NCBI RefSeq assembly: GCF_001905545.1
Contig: NZ_LIPD01000011.1
Coordinates: 249,495-313,494 of the forward strand
Direction of reading: 5' to 3'
DNA length: 64,000 nt
Source of the DNA: Streptomyces sp. CB02056
GTDB lineage: Bacteria; Actinomycetota; Actinomycetes; Streptomycetales; Streptomycetaceae
This document shows positions 31,668 to 39,852 of this stretch, one piece after another. Numbering within the stretch: position 1 is the first letter of the stretch; each line of letters starts with the position of its first letter. The translations under genes were made by a program, and so were the position numbers. Under the pieces are notes generated by a model. That model was given only the letters and a program-made list of their open reading frames with translations, searched no databases and was not told the origin of the DNA.

Positions 31668-34600
31668 ATGAAGATCTTCCAGCCGATGCTGTTCGTCGGC
31701 CTGGGCGGTACCGGCGGCCTCGTCGGCGCCGAACTGGAGCGGCGCCTGCGCGCCGAACTGTGCGGCCCCGACGGCACCGCACTCACCCACATCGGCGGCA
31801 TGGCGCCCCACCAGCTGCCGGACTGCCTGCAGTTCGTCTACGCCGACTTCAGCGAGGCGGACCTGGCCCACCTGCCGCTCGCCACCGCCGATCCGGCGCT
31901 GCGTGCCGCGTACAGCCGCACCTCGCGCGCCACCCCCAACCTGCTGCCGAACTACGACAGTTCGCCCGACATCACCAAGATGTTGCGGGCCAGCCTCTCC
32001 GACGAGACGGCCTCCTGGCTGCCGCCGCGCGCCAACGAGCCCAGAGTCGTCCCGCTCAAGAACGGCGCCGGGCAGCTGCCGACGGTCGGCCGCGCCGGGT
32101 TGTTCGGCACCCTGCGCGACGGGCTGGACCCGGTGCTGGCCCCGCTGACCGACGCCATCGACGTGCTCGCGCGCGCCGGCGGTGTCCTGAGCCAGCTCGG
32201 CGGCGGCCAGGTGACCGGCTGCGACGTCTTCGTGGCGTTCTCGGTCGCCGGTGGCACCGGCGCCGGGATCTTCCTGGACTACCTGCACCTGATCAACCAC
32301 GCCTTCCAGGAGAAGCGCCTCGACGGTGTCAAGATCCACCCGCTGGTGGTGATGCCCTCCGCGTTCCCGGCGGCGCGCGGGGGCGGCCGGGAGGCGGAGC
32401 TGAACTCCGCCCGTGCCCTGGTCGACCTGTTCCGGCTGGTGGACGAGCAGAACGCGCCGATCGAGGGGGCCGAACTCGGCGACCTCGACAAGGACCTGAC
32501 GCTGCGGATCCGCTACCCGCACACCGCGCCGATCCGGCTGCGCAGCGGCATCCTGCCGACCGCCTTCCTGTTCAGCCGCACCGCCGGCATTCGCCAGGAC
32601 GACCTGCGCCGCTCGATGGTCTCGCTGGTGATGTCGCTGATCGGCACCGAGCTCGGCGACGGCCGGGAGAACGGGCGGTCCCGGGCCGACGACGACTACC
32701 AGACCTTCGCCCAGAGCTTCATCAACCGCGGGGTGTCCCGGTCGATCGTGTCCGACGCCGGGATCGGCCGCAAGGGCGTCTCGACCAGCCTGGTCGCCTC
32801 GATGACCGCGCCCGTGGACGAGTTGGCGTCCCTGGTCTCGGGCCGCTTCCTGCGCGCCTCGGTCGAGCAGTTGAGCAGCGGCTCCCGCCGCACCCACCGG
32901 CCCGCCGAGGAGCTGGTGAAGCAGATGTTCGCGGACTCCGGTCTGGAGGAACTCCTGGAGCGCCGGGCGCTGGAGCTCCAGCCGTTCGCCTCGGAGCCGC
33001 GCGGTGGTTCGGCGATCGAGGCCGCGCTGATGGCCCGACAGGGCGACATGCAGCAGGCCCTCGCCGACCTGGCCCGCCGGGTGGCGCAGCGCACCGCGGA
33101 CATGGCGCAGAACTTCGCGCCCCGGCGGGCGGTGGACAAACTGCTCGCCACCGTCGACCCGTTCACCGTCGAGCGGATCGTCAAGGGGGTGCCGGAGGAG
33201 GCCAACGACCTCGCCCGCCTCGGCTTCCTCGGCCTGCTCGACAACCGCACCCGGCGCCCGGCCCTGCCCCCGGGCACCCCGGACCAGCCGCCGCCGGTGC
33301 CCCGGATCAGGCGGCGGGCCTACGGGCTCGCCCAGCCGCGCTGGGGGGACGAGGACGTCCAGACCGTGCTGCGCGAGCAGGACGCCTGGTACCGCTGGCG
33401 CGGCCGACAGATCTGGCACGACGGCTGGCGGGACCAGCAGCAGCGCTGGGAGCCGGCCGCCCGGGCCCTGGAGCGGGAGGTCACCCGCCTGGTCGAGGCC
33501 CTGCACCGGCACTCCGCGCAGGAGCCGAAGGCCTTCGCCGAGCAGTCCCGGGTGCTGTACGAGGACCGGACCGGCGTCTCCTACCTGTTGCCGCCGCAGC
33601 GCGACCTGCGGCACTTCTACGACGACCTGGTCGCCAGGCTCGCCACCAGCCAGGGCCTGGCCGACAGCGGGGACCAGGCCGCCCTGCTGCTGCGGCTGGT
33701 CGGGGGTGACGAGTGGCGCACGGCGCACGCCGCGAGCCGGCGCGACCCCGACGGCGCGGTCGGCGGGGTCAAGGCGATCGTGGAGGCCGGCGTCAAGCGG
33801 CTCTTCGCGGATGGCGGCGAGCAGTTGGAGGAGCGTCCGCTGCTGCCGTCCATGGGGGTCCTGCTGGCCGCGGCGGCGGGCAGCGCCGAGGCCGGCGACC
33901 AGGTCAGCAGGGAGGCCCTGGAACAGTTCGGCCGCAAGGTGGCCGGCCTGCTGCCGGCCGGCTTCGTGCCGGAGGGCACCGGGCCGCTCAAGGCGCTGGT
34001 GACCTACCCGAAGGTCGGGAACGTCGACGAGGTCGTGGACTACCTGCGCCGGGCGCTGCGGCTGCCCGGGGACGCGCGGGCGGAGTTCCGCGGCGTCGAG
34101 ACGGAGTCGATCACGGTCGTGCTGTTCCGCAGCGAGATGAGCCTCACCGAGGTGCCCGAGGTCCGCAAGGTGCTGCGCCAGTGGGCCAAGGCGAGGGAGG
34201 GGGAGCAGGCCGAGGACGTCCTGCGCTGGCGCCAGCGCCTGGGCCACCGGGACGACTGGCTGGTGTCCACCGAGGCGGACCGCCGGCACGTGCTGCACCG
34301 GCTGCTCTGCCTGCTGTGGAACGGCCAGGTGGACGTGCTGGAGGGCTCCGAGGACTCGCCCCGGGTGATCCGGCTGCGGCTGCACCGCGAGCGCGGCACC
34401 GACGCGCCGGGTGTGCGGCTGCGCCTCGGCGCGCAGCACGACGGCGTCTCCAGCTGGGCCGAGCTGCTGCGCGCCTACGAGCGCTGGACCGTGCTGGACG
34501 ACGAGCGGACGGTCTGGGACTACTGCGAGCAGCTGATGGAGGCCCGTCCGGTCGGGCTGACCCGGTCGGTCGGCCGTCCCGACCCGCTGTTCGTCCGGCT

Positions 34601-35228
34601 GGTCGAGCAGATCGCGCCGCAGCAGCTGCGCCTGCTCGCGTCCCGCCGGGAGTCGGGCGGGGAGCGCGTCGAGGGCTGGTTCCGCCCGCTGTGGGAGTTC
34701 TGGGCGGAGACCCTGCCGGAGGCGCTGAAGGCGGAGTTCCCCGACCACCGCGCCGTCGAGCCGAACCTGGGCCGGCTCCTGGAGGCGATCCAGCGCGGCG
34801 AGCTGTCGTCGCGTCCGGTCGAGGAGATCGAGGAGGTCGAGGACGACGGGCCCGCGCGGCTTTCGCGCGGCGAGGAGAACGACTGGGGCACCGTCCGTCC
34901 CGCCGACGGCGGTGGCCGGCGCGAGACCGGTCCGGACCGGGAGCGGGAGAGCGGGCCCGAACAGGACCGGCACCGGGCTCGGGAGCGGGACGGCAGGTGG
35001 GAGCGTGAGCCCGAACGGGTTCGGGCCTCGGAGCAGGACCGCGACCGCGACGATGAGCGCCGGGGTGCCCCCGACCACCGGCACGAGAACGGCGGGCCGT
35101 ACCGCAAGCCCGCCGAGCCGTACGGCAAGCCGGCCGAGCCGCACCACGGGCCCGCCGAGCCGCCGTCCTGGTACTACGACGACCTCGACGGACAGGCCGT
35201 CGGCCGTGAGGGAGGCGAATCGGCATGA
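31668..35228 (+). CDS. Tubulin/FtsZ-like GTPase family protein (Tubulin_2 type)
   Basis: A 1186-aa protein. The N-terminus has GLGGTGG (11-17), the first phosphate loop of the tubulin fold, and AGGTGAG at about 195-201 matches the tubulin signature GGGTGS/T. The sequence between them (VYADF, YDSSPD) fits the Rossmann-like core. Length far exceeds FtsZ (about 400 aa); the rest is helical, with a charged, disordered, Arg/Glu-rich tail from about 1050. Such 'tubulin-like' proteins are found in actinobacterial operons with VWA proteins; whether they polymerise is not established here. ATG 31668 is preferred over ATG 31653 because AAGGCGGA lies upstream and the other start abuts a hairpin. The stop overlaps the next gene (ATGA). 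Confidence 0.85.
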   Translation: MKIFQPMLFVGLGGTGGLVGAELERRLRAELCGPDGTALTHIGGMAPHQLPDCLQFVYADFSEADLAHLPLATADPALRAAYSRTSRATPNLLPNYDSSPDITKMLRASLSDETASWLPPRANEPRVVPLKNGAGQLPTVGRAGLFGTLRDGLDPVLAPLTDAIDVLARAGGVLSQLGGGQVTGCDVFVAFSVAGGTGAGIFLDYLHLINHAFQEKRLDGVKIHPLVVMPSAFPAARGGGREAELNSARALVDLFRLVDEQNAPIEGAELGDLDKDLTLRIRYPHTAPIRLRSGILPTAFLFSRTAGIRQDDLRRSMVSLVMSLIGTELGDGRENGRSRADDDYQTFAQSFINRGVSRSIVSDAGIGRKGVSTSLVASMTAPVDELASLVSGRFLRASVEQLSSGSRRTHRPAEELVKQMFADSGLEELLERRALELQPFASEPRGGSAIEAALMARQGDMQQALADLARRVAQRTADMAQNFAPRRAVDKLLATVDPFTVERIVKGVPEEANDLARLGFLGLLDNRTRRPALPPGTPDQPPPVPRIRRRAYGLAQPRWGDEDVQTVLREQDAWYRWRGRQIWHDGWRDQQQRWEPAARALEREVTRLVEALHRHSAQEPKAFAEQSRVLYEDRTGVSYLLPPQRDLRHFYDDLVARLATSQGLADSGDQAALLLRLVGGDEWRTAHAASRRDPDGAVGGVKAIVEAGVKRLFADGGEQLEERPLLPSMGVLLAAAAGSAEAGDQVSREALEQFGRKVAGLLPAGFVPEGTGPLKALVTYPKVGNVDEVVDYLRRALRLPGDARAEFRGVETESITVVLFRSEMSLTEVPEVRKVLRQWAKAREGEQAEDVLRWRQRLGHRDDWLVSTEADRRHVLHRLLCLLWNGQVDVLEGSEDSPRVIRLRLHRERGTDAPGVRLRLGAQHDGVSSWAELLRAYERWTVLDDERTVWDYCEQLMEARPVGLTRSVGRPDPLFVRLVEQIAPQQLRLLASRRESGGERVEGWFRPLWEFWAETLPEALKAEFPDHRAVEPNLGRLLEAIQRGELSSRPVEEIEEVEDDGPARLSRGEENDWGTVRPADGGGRRETGPDRERESGPEQDRHRARERDGRWEREPERVRASEQDRDRDDERRGAPDHRHENGGPYRKPAEPYGKPAEPHHGPAEPPSWYYDDLDGQAVGREGGESA

Positions 35229-37783
35229 GTGAGTCGATCCGTCCTCACACCCCGGTCGTCCACCTCGACCTCCGCACGGCCGAACTCGCCGGCACCGACC
35301 CGGCCGACCTGCGGAACGCCGTCACCGCCCGGCTCCCCCGGCCGCGGCCGCACGACCACCGCTTCCTGGTCGTCGACACCCCCGCCGGCCTGGTCGGACA
35401 CCGCACCAGGTACGAGCAGCTGATGGGGTACCCCGCGCCCGGCCGGGTGCGGGTGCTCTGCCTGCTGGTCGGCGACCTGACCGCCCATCCCCCCGAGGGC
35501 CACCCGGCCGAGCGCCGACTGGTCCGTCCCGACACCCTGCGCGGCCCCGAGGCCGGGCTGATCTGGGCCGGCGACCTCCACGCCGGCGACGGCCGGCCCG
35601 GGGCCGCCGCGCCCGACGACCCGCACGCGCTGGCCGTCCTGGTCGACCTGCTCGGACTCCCCGAGGTGTTCGACGAGACCCTGGACGTGCTGGGCGCGCT
35701 GCCCGAAGGGGTGGCCGCGCCCGGTCTGTGGGTGCTGGAGCACGGCCTGGCCCCGGAGGTCCGGAGCCAGGCGTGGAGCGAGGCGCTGCTGCGGTTCGCC
35801 GGCTCCCGCACCGCCGCCCCGGCCGGGGTGGCGGCCCACACCGGCGCCGACCTGCCGCCCGCCCTCTCCACGCTGGCCGTCGGCGCCGCCTCCGGCAGCC
35901 CCGGCCGGCGGGAGGAGGGCGGAGACGCCGCCCGGGCCCACGACGCGGCGGCCGAGGCCCTTGCCGACGCGGACGCCGGACTGCTGGCCTTCGGCAGGCC
36001 CGCGGGCCTGCTCACCGGCGCGGGCCGCGCCGAGCTGGAGTCGGCGCTCGGCCGCGCCCGGCAGGCACTGGACCGCTACCACGATGTGGTCGGACAGGTC
36101 CTGCGCAGCGACGGGGGGACGGCCGGTGCGCAGCCCGCCGCCGAGTCCGCGGCCCGGCTCGCCCGGCTCGGGGTGGCCGTGGCGCCCGCCGCCACCAGCG
36201 GCGAGCGGATCGGCGACAGCCTGCGCAGCCTCGCTCTGGGGCTGTTGCGCGACGGGCTGCCGCTGCGCGCGGTGGCGCAGCGCTTCGCCCAGCTCGCCGA
36301 ACAGGTGCAGCCGTTGTCCAACACGCCGCTGCTCGCCGCCCTCGACGGGCTGCGCGCGGGCGGACCGGACGGCCGGCGCCCGGAGCCCGACCCGCCGGGG
36401 GCCGGCGTCCTCGCCCTCACGGCGCTGACCGGCGTCCTCGGCGGGCTGTGGAGCGGGGCGGCCCTGCCGGCCGCGCTGACCGTCCCCGTGCTGGTCCTGG
36501 TGGGCGTGCTGCTGGTCGCTCGCCGGTTGCCGGGCGGTTCGGCGCGGGCGGTGTACGCGTCGTGGTTCGGCGCGGCCGCGCTCGTCGGCGCCGCCGGGGG
36601 CGTTGCGGGCGCCTGGCTGACCGGTCTGCCGGTCTGGGCGGCCGCGCTCGCCCTGCTGCTCGCCCTCGGCTGCTGGGGCCGGCTGCTGCTGGGGCTGTGG
36701 CACGGCTACGCCCAGCGCTGGGGCCGGGAGCGCGGCGTCGTCCCGCTGCGGGGCGAACTCGACGGCCTGGACGCCCTGTTGACCCGCGCGCTGCGCGAGT
36801 TCTGGGCCGTCGAGGAGCGGCGCTACTGCGCGGACGCCGCGCTGGCCGTGGTCGGGGTGCTGCGGACGACGGCCGACACCGCGGAGGAGGAGGCGGCGCG
36901 CGGCCTCGCCGCCGACCGGCCCGAGGCGGCCGAGGGAGCCGAGAGTTCCGAGGAGGGGGCCGAGCTCTGGCTGTACGAGTCCGGTGAGGAAGGGCCCGAG
37001 TTCGACGAGCCGTCGTGGACGGAGGACTACGACTGGAACCTCGAACCGCCGCGGTCCGCAGGGGAGTTCGGCGCCGCGGGCGACGGCGGCTCCGACTTCG
37101 GGGCCGACTTCGGGGCCGACGGGTCCGGCGCCGGGGCGGACCCCGGGCCCACCGCGGTCGTGCCGCCCTGGCTGGAGCGCGGCGAGGCCAAGGGCGGCCC
37201 CGACCTCGTCACGGTGCTGACCGGCGATCTGACCGATGCCGCCCTGACCGCGCTGGAACCGTACTGGGGCGCGGTCGAGCGCGGCCACGTCGGCGACGCC
37301 GCCCAGGAGCGGATCGCCCAGCGGGTCCGGGAGCTCCTCGGCGTGGCCCGCGACCACCTGCGGCACAACGACGTGCTCTCCGCCCCGCCCTTCGCCTCGC
37401 CGCACCGCGACCGCGGCGGGCCGGTCGGCCTGCTGGGCATCGACGCCCGACGGGCCGCCGACTCCACCGCCCTCGACCCCGACGGGCACACCGTGGTCCA
37501 GCTGAACGCGTCGGAGCAGCTCGACCTGCTCAGCCGCGATCCGTCGGCCGTCGCGCTGATCCGCTTCGGCCCGGAGGCGGCCCGCGACACCGTCGGACCC
37601 GACACGCCCTACGGTGACGGGTACTTCGGCGGCGCGCCGGGCCCGCGGGGGGAGCGGGAGGTGCTGACCGCGGCCGGCCGGTACGCGGGCCTGCTGCGGC
37701 TGACCGGCCTGAAACCCGGTGTCGTCAGGACCGTCCGGCAGTGGCACGACGAAGCACCGGAGAGCGAGGAGTACGAGTGGTGA
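35225..37783 (+). CDS. Large multi-span membrane protein of unknown function
   Basis: An 852-aa protein joined to the previous gene by an ATGA overlap. Residues 1-390 look soluble and helical, with a RFLVVDTPAGLVGH stretch near 47-60. Residues about 392-492 hold four hydrophobic spans (around GVLALTALTGVLGGL, ALTVPVLVLVGVLLV, AALVGAAGGVAGAW and AAALALLLALGCWGRLLLGL). The C-terminal third is acidic and Gly-rich around 560-660, then folded-looking to the end. No family was recognised. Its position between the tubulin-like and GTPase genes, with 4-bp overlaps on both sides, indicates that it acts in the same complex, perhaps as the membrane platform. Confidence 0.7.
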   Translation: MSESIRPHTPVVHLDLRTAELAGTDPADLRNAVTARLPRPRPHDHRFLVVDTPAGLVGHRTRYEQLMGYPAPGRVRVLCLLVGDLTAHPPEGHPAERRLVRPDTLRGPEAGLIWAGDLHAGDGRPGAAAPDDPHALAVLVDLLGLPEVFDETLDVLGALPEGVAAPGLWVLEHGLAPEVRSQAWSEALLRFAGSRTAAPAGVAAHTGADLPPALSTLAVGAASGSPGRREEGGDAARAHDAAAEALADADAGLLAFGRPAGLLTGAGRAELESALGRARQALDRYHDVVGQVLRSDGGTAGAQPAAESAARLARLGVAVAPAATSGERIGDSLRSLALGLLRDGLPLRAVAQRFAQLAEQVQPLSNTPLLAALDGLRAGGPDGRRPEPDPPGAGVLALTALTGVLGGLWSGAALPAALTVPVLVLVGVLLVARRLPGGSARAVYASWFGAAALVGAAGGVAGAWLTGLPVWAAALALLLALGCWGRLLLGLWHGYAQRWGRERGVVPLRGELDGLDALLTRALREFWAVEERRYCADAALAVVGVLRTTADTAEEEAARGLAADRPEAAEGAESSEEGAELWLYESGEEGPEFDEPSWTEDYDWNLEPPRSAGEFGAAGDGGSDFGADFGADGSGAGADPGPTAVVPPWLERGEAKGGPDLVTVLTGDLTDAALTALEPYWGAVERGHVGDAAQERIAQRVRELLGVARDHLRHNDVLSAPPFASPHRDRGGPVGLLGIDARRAADSTALDPDGHTVVQLNASEQLDLLSRDPSAVALIRFGPEAARDTVGPDTPYGDGYFGGAPGPRGEREVLTAAGRYAGLLRLTGLKPGVVRTVRQWHDEAPESEEYEW

Positions 37784-39852
37784 CCACCCCCGGGCCCGGT
37801 CCCCGGTCCGGCGAGCCCGCCCGCGCGAAACACGTCGAGCTGTCCTTCCTGACCCCCGACGGGCGGCGGAACCGGACCTGGGCCCGGTTCGGCCCCGACA
37901 CCGGCCCGCTCTCCCGCGGCCCGGTCCGGACCCGCAACACGCTGCTGAACAACACCGTCAAGTGCGTCCAGGTCCGGGCCGCCGGGACGGACGCGCCCGG
38001 CGGCGCCCAGGCGGCCTTCGCCTCCTGCGCGGCCATCGACGCCGAGACCGCGGTCGCGCTGCGGCTGCACCGCGCGCTCGGAGCCCCCGGCGCGAGCGGG
38101 CCGTTCCCGGTCCTGATCGGCTACGAGCTCGACGCGGCCGAGCCGTTCGCGCTCTACCGGCCGCCGCGCGGCCGGACCGTCGAGCGGATGCACGGGCTGC
38201 CCGGCGCCCAACTGCGCGTCATCGAACAGGAGTTGGTGGACGCCCTCGCCGTGCTGGCCGAGCTCGGCCTGGTCCACCACGGGATCGCCCCGGAGACGGT
38301 CCGCTGGGACGGCCGGCGGATCCAGCTCTGGGGCCTCGACGCGGTGACCCACGCCGGCCGCCCCCGCACACCGCGCGGCGCCGCGCCGTACGCACCGCCG
38401 GAGGTACGCGAAGGCGCCGGTCGCAGCGACCCCCGCGACGGCCTGTGGAGCGCCGCCCAGGTGATGTACAGCCTGGTCACCGGCCGGCCCGGCGCCCCGG
38501 ACCGGCCGCCGCCCGACCTGGCCGACCACCGCTCGCTCGCGCACACCATGGGCTCCTCCTTCGCCCCGCGCGCCGCCGACCGCCCCACCCCGGCCGCCCT
38601 GCTCGCCCTGCTCGCCCCCGACCGGGCCCCCGCCGCCGACCGGCTGCCCGCCGACGGGCTCGCCGCGCACCGCGCCGGGTACGACCGGGCGCTGGCGTCG
38701 AAGCGTCCGGCCGGCGCGGTGGCGCCCGGCGAAGCGGTCGGCGAGGCCATCGGCCACCCGGCCGGTGCTCCGACCGGCGAGGTGCTCTGCCCGTACTGCC
38801 TGGAGCCGATCCGCTACGACCCGACCGCCCTCCACACCCCCGACGCCGTCCAGGAGCTCCGCCCCTACAACCCGCACGCCCAGCCCAACCCGCGACTGCT
38901 CGCCGACGAACTGCGCGGCGCCTTCCAGCTCTGCCCGGGCAACGGCACCGTCCGGGAGCACCACATCCCCGTCCCCTACCTGACCAACGGCCGCCCGCTG
39001 ACGGTGGCCATGATCGGGCAGTCCAACACCGGCAAGAGCCACCTGCTCACCCAGATGGTGGCCGAGATCGCCGACGACCGGCTGAAGCCGTACGGCATCA
39101 GCTGGCAGTCCGTCAACCCGCGCCAGCACGCCGGATTCCTGAACAGCCGGGTGGTGCCGCTGCGCGACGGCCGGGTGCTCGCCCACACCGCCGGCCTCGG
39201 CCAGGACGAGACCGCCCGGTTCGTCGAGTCCCTGCTGATCACCGACGCGTCCGGACGGACCAGGCCGCTCGCGTTCTTCGACCTCGCCGGCGAGGACCTG
39301 CTGCGCACGGACGCCCTGCTGCGGTTCCTGCTGGGCATCGACGCCCTGATCTTCGTCGTCGACCCCACGATCGCCATGCCGCTCGCCCAGCTCGACGAGG
39401 TCCGCACGACGCTCGACCAGCACGTCAACCGGGACGGCGACCCGGCCTTCGCCACCGTCCTGGACCGCGTCCCCCGCACCGGCCCCTACCTGACCGTCCC
39501 GTCCGCCGTGGTCGTCGCCAAGGCCGACCTGCTGCGGTCCGAACCCCCCGTCGACCGCTGGCTCGGCGAACCGGGCCACACCGCGCTGAGCCGCCGACGG
39601 CTCCACGAGGAGAGCCGCGACGTGTACGCACTGCTCGACCGCGATGCCGGAAAGGCCTGGCTGCGCCCCTTCGACACCGCTCTGCACTGCACCCTGCACG
39701 TGGCCTCGGCGACCGGAGGCCGGCAGGAGGACAGCCGCTACCCGCGCGGCGTCCGCGCCCAGCGGGTCCTGGAACCCCTGCTCTCGCTGTTCGCGATGCA
39801 CGGCATCGTCGAACTCCCCGAGGGCCGACCCGTCGACGAGGTGGACCGATGA
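37780..39852 (+). CDS. Pseudokinase-GTPase fusion protein
   Basis: A 690-aa protein; GTG 37780 overlaps the previous stop (GTGA) with AGGAG 8 nt upstream. The N-terminal ~290 residues resemble a Ser/Thr kinase: LVHHGIAPETV near 168 sits where HRDLKPEN is expected and WGLD follows where DFG is expected, so the catalytic Asp, Lys and Asn are gone. A late-lobe YAPPEV and DGLWSAAQVMYSLVTG support the fold. A CPYC near 337-340 and an LCPGN near 384-388 may be a metal knuckle. A GTPase domain follows: GQSNTGKSH (about 413-421, Walker A), DLAGED (about 501-506, G3) and AKAD (about 580-583, G4 in place of NKxD). It probably acts as the GTP switch for the VWA/tubulin-like/GAP1-like set. Confidence 0.8.
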   Translation: MTTPGPGPRSGEPARAKHVELSFLTPDGRRNRTWARFGPDTGPLSRGPVRTRNTLLNNTVKCVQVRAAGTDAPGGAQAAFASCAAIDAETAVALRLHRALGAPGASGPFPVLIGYELDAAEPFALYRPPRGRTVERMHGLPGAQLRVIEQELVDALAVLAELGLVHHGIAPETVRWDGRRIQLWGLDAVTHAGRPRTPRGAAPYAPPEVREGAGRSDPRDGLWSAAQVMYSLVTGRPGAPDRPPPDLADHRSLAHTMGSSFAPRAADRPTPAALLALLAPDRAPAADRLPADGLAAHRAGYDRALASKRPAGAVAPGEAVGEAIGHPAGAPTGEVLCPYCLEPIRYDPTALHTPDAVQELRPYNPHAQPNPRLLADELRGAFQLCPGNGTVREHHIPVPYLTNGRPLTVAMIGQSNTGKSHLLTQMVAEIADDRLKPYGISWQSVNPRQHAGFLNSRVVPLRDGRVLAHTAGLGQDETARFVESLLITDASGRTRPLAFFDLAGEDLLRTDALLRFLLGIDALIFVVDPTIAMPLAQLDEVRTTLDQHVNRDGDPAFATVLDRVPRTGPYLTVPSAVVVAKADLLRSEPPVDRWLGEPGHTALSRRRLHEESRDVYALLDRDAGKAWLRPFDTALHCTLHVASATGGRQEDSRYPRGVRAQRVLEPLLSLFAMHGIVELPEGRPVDEVDR

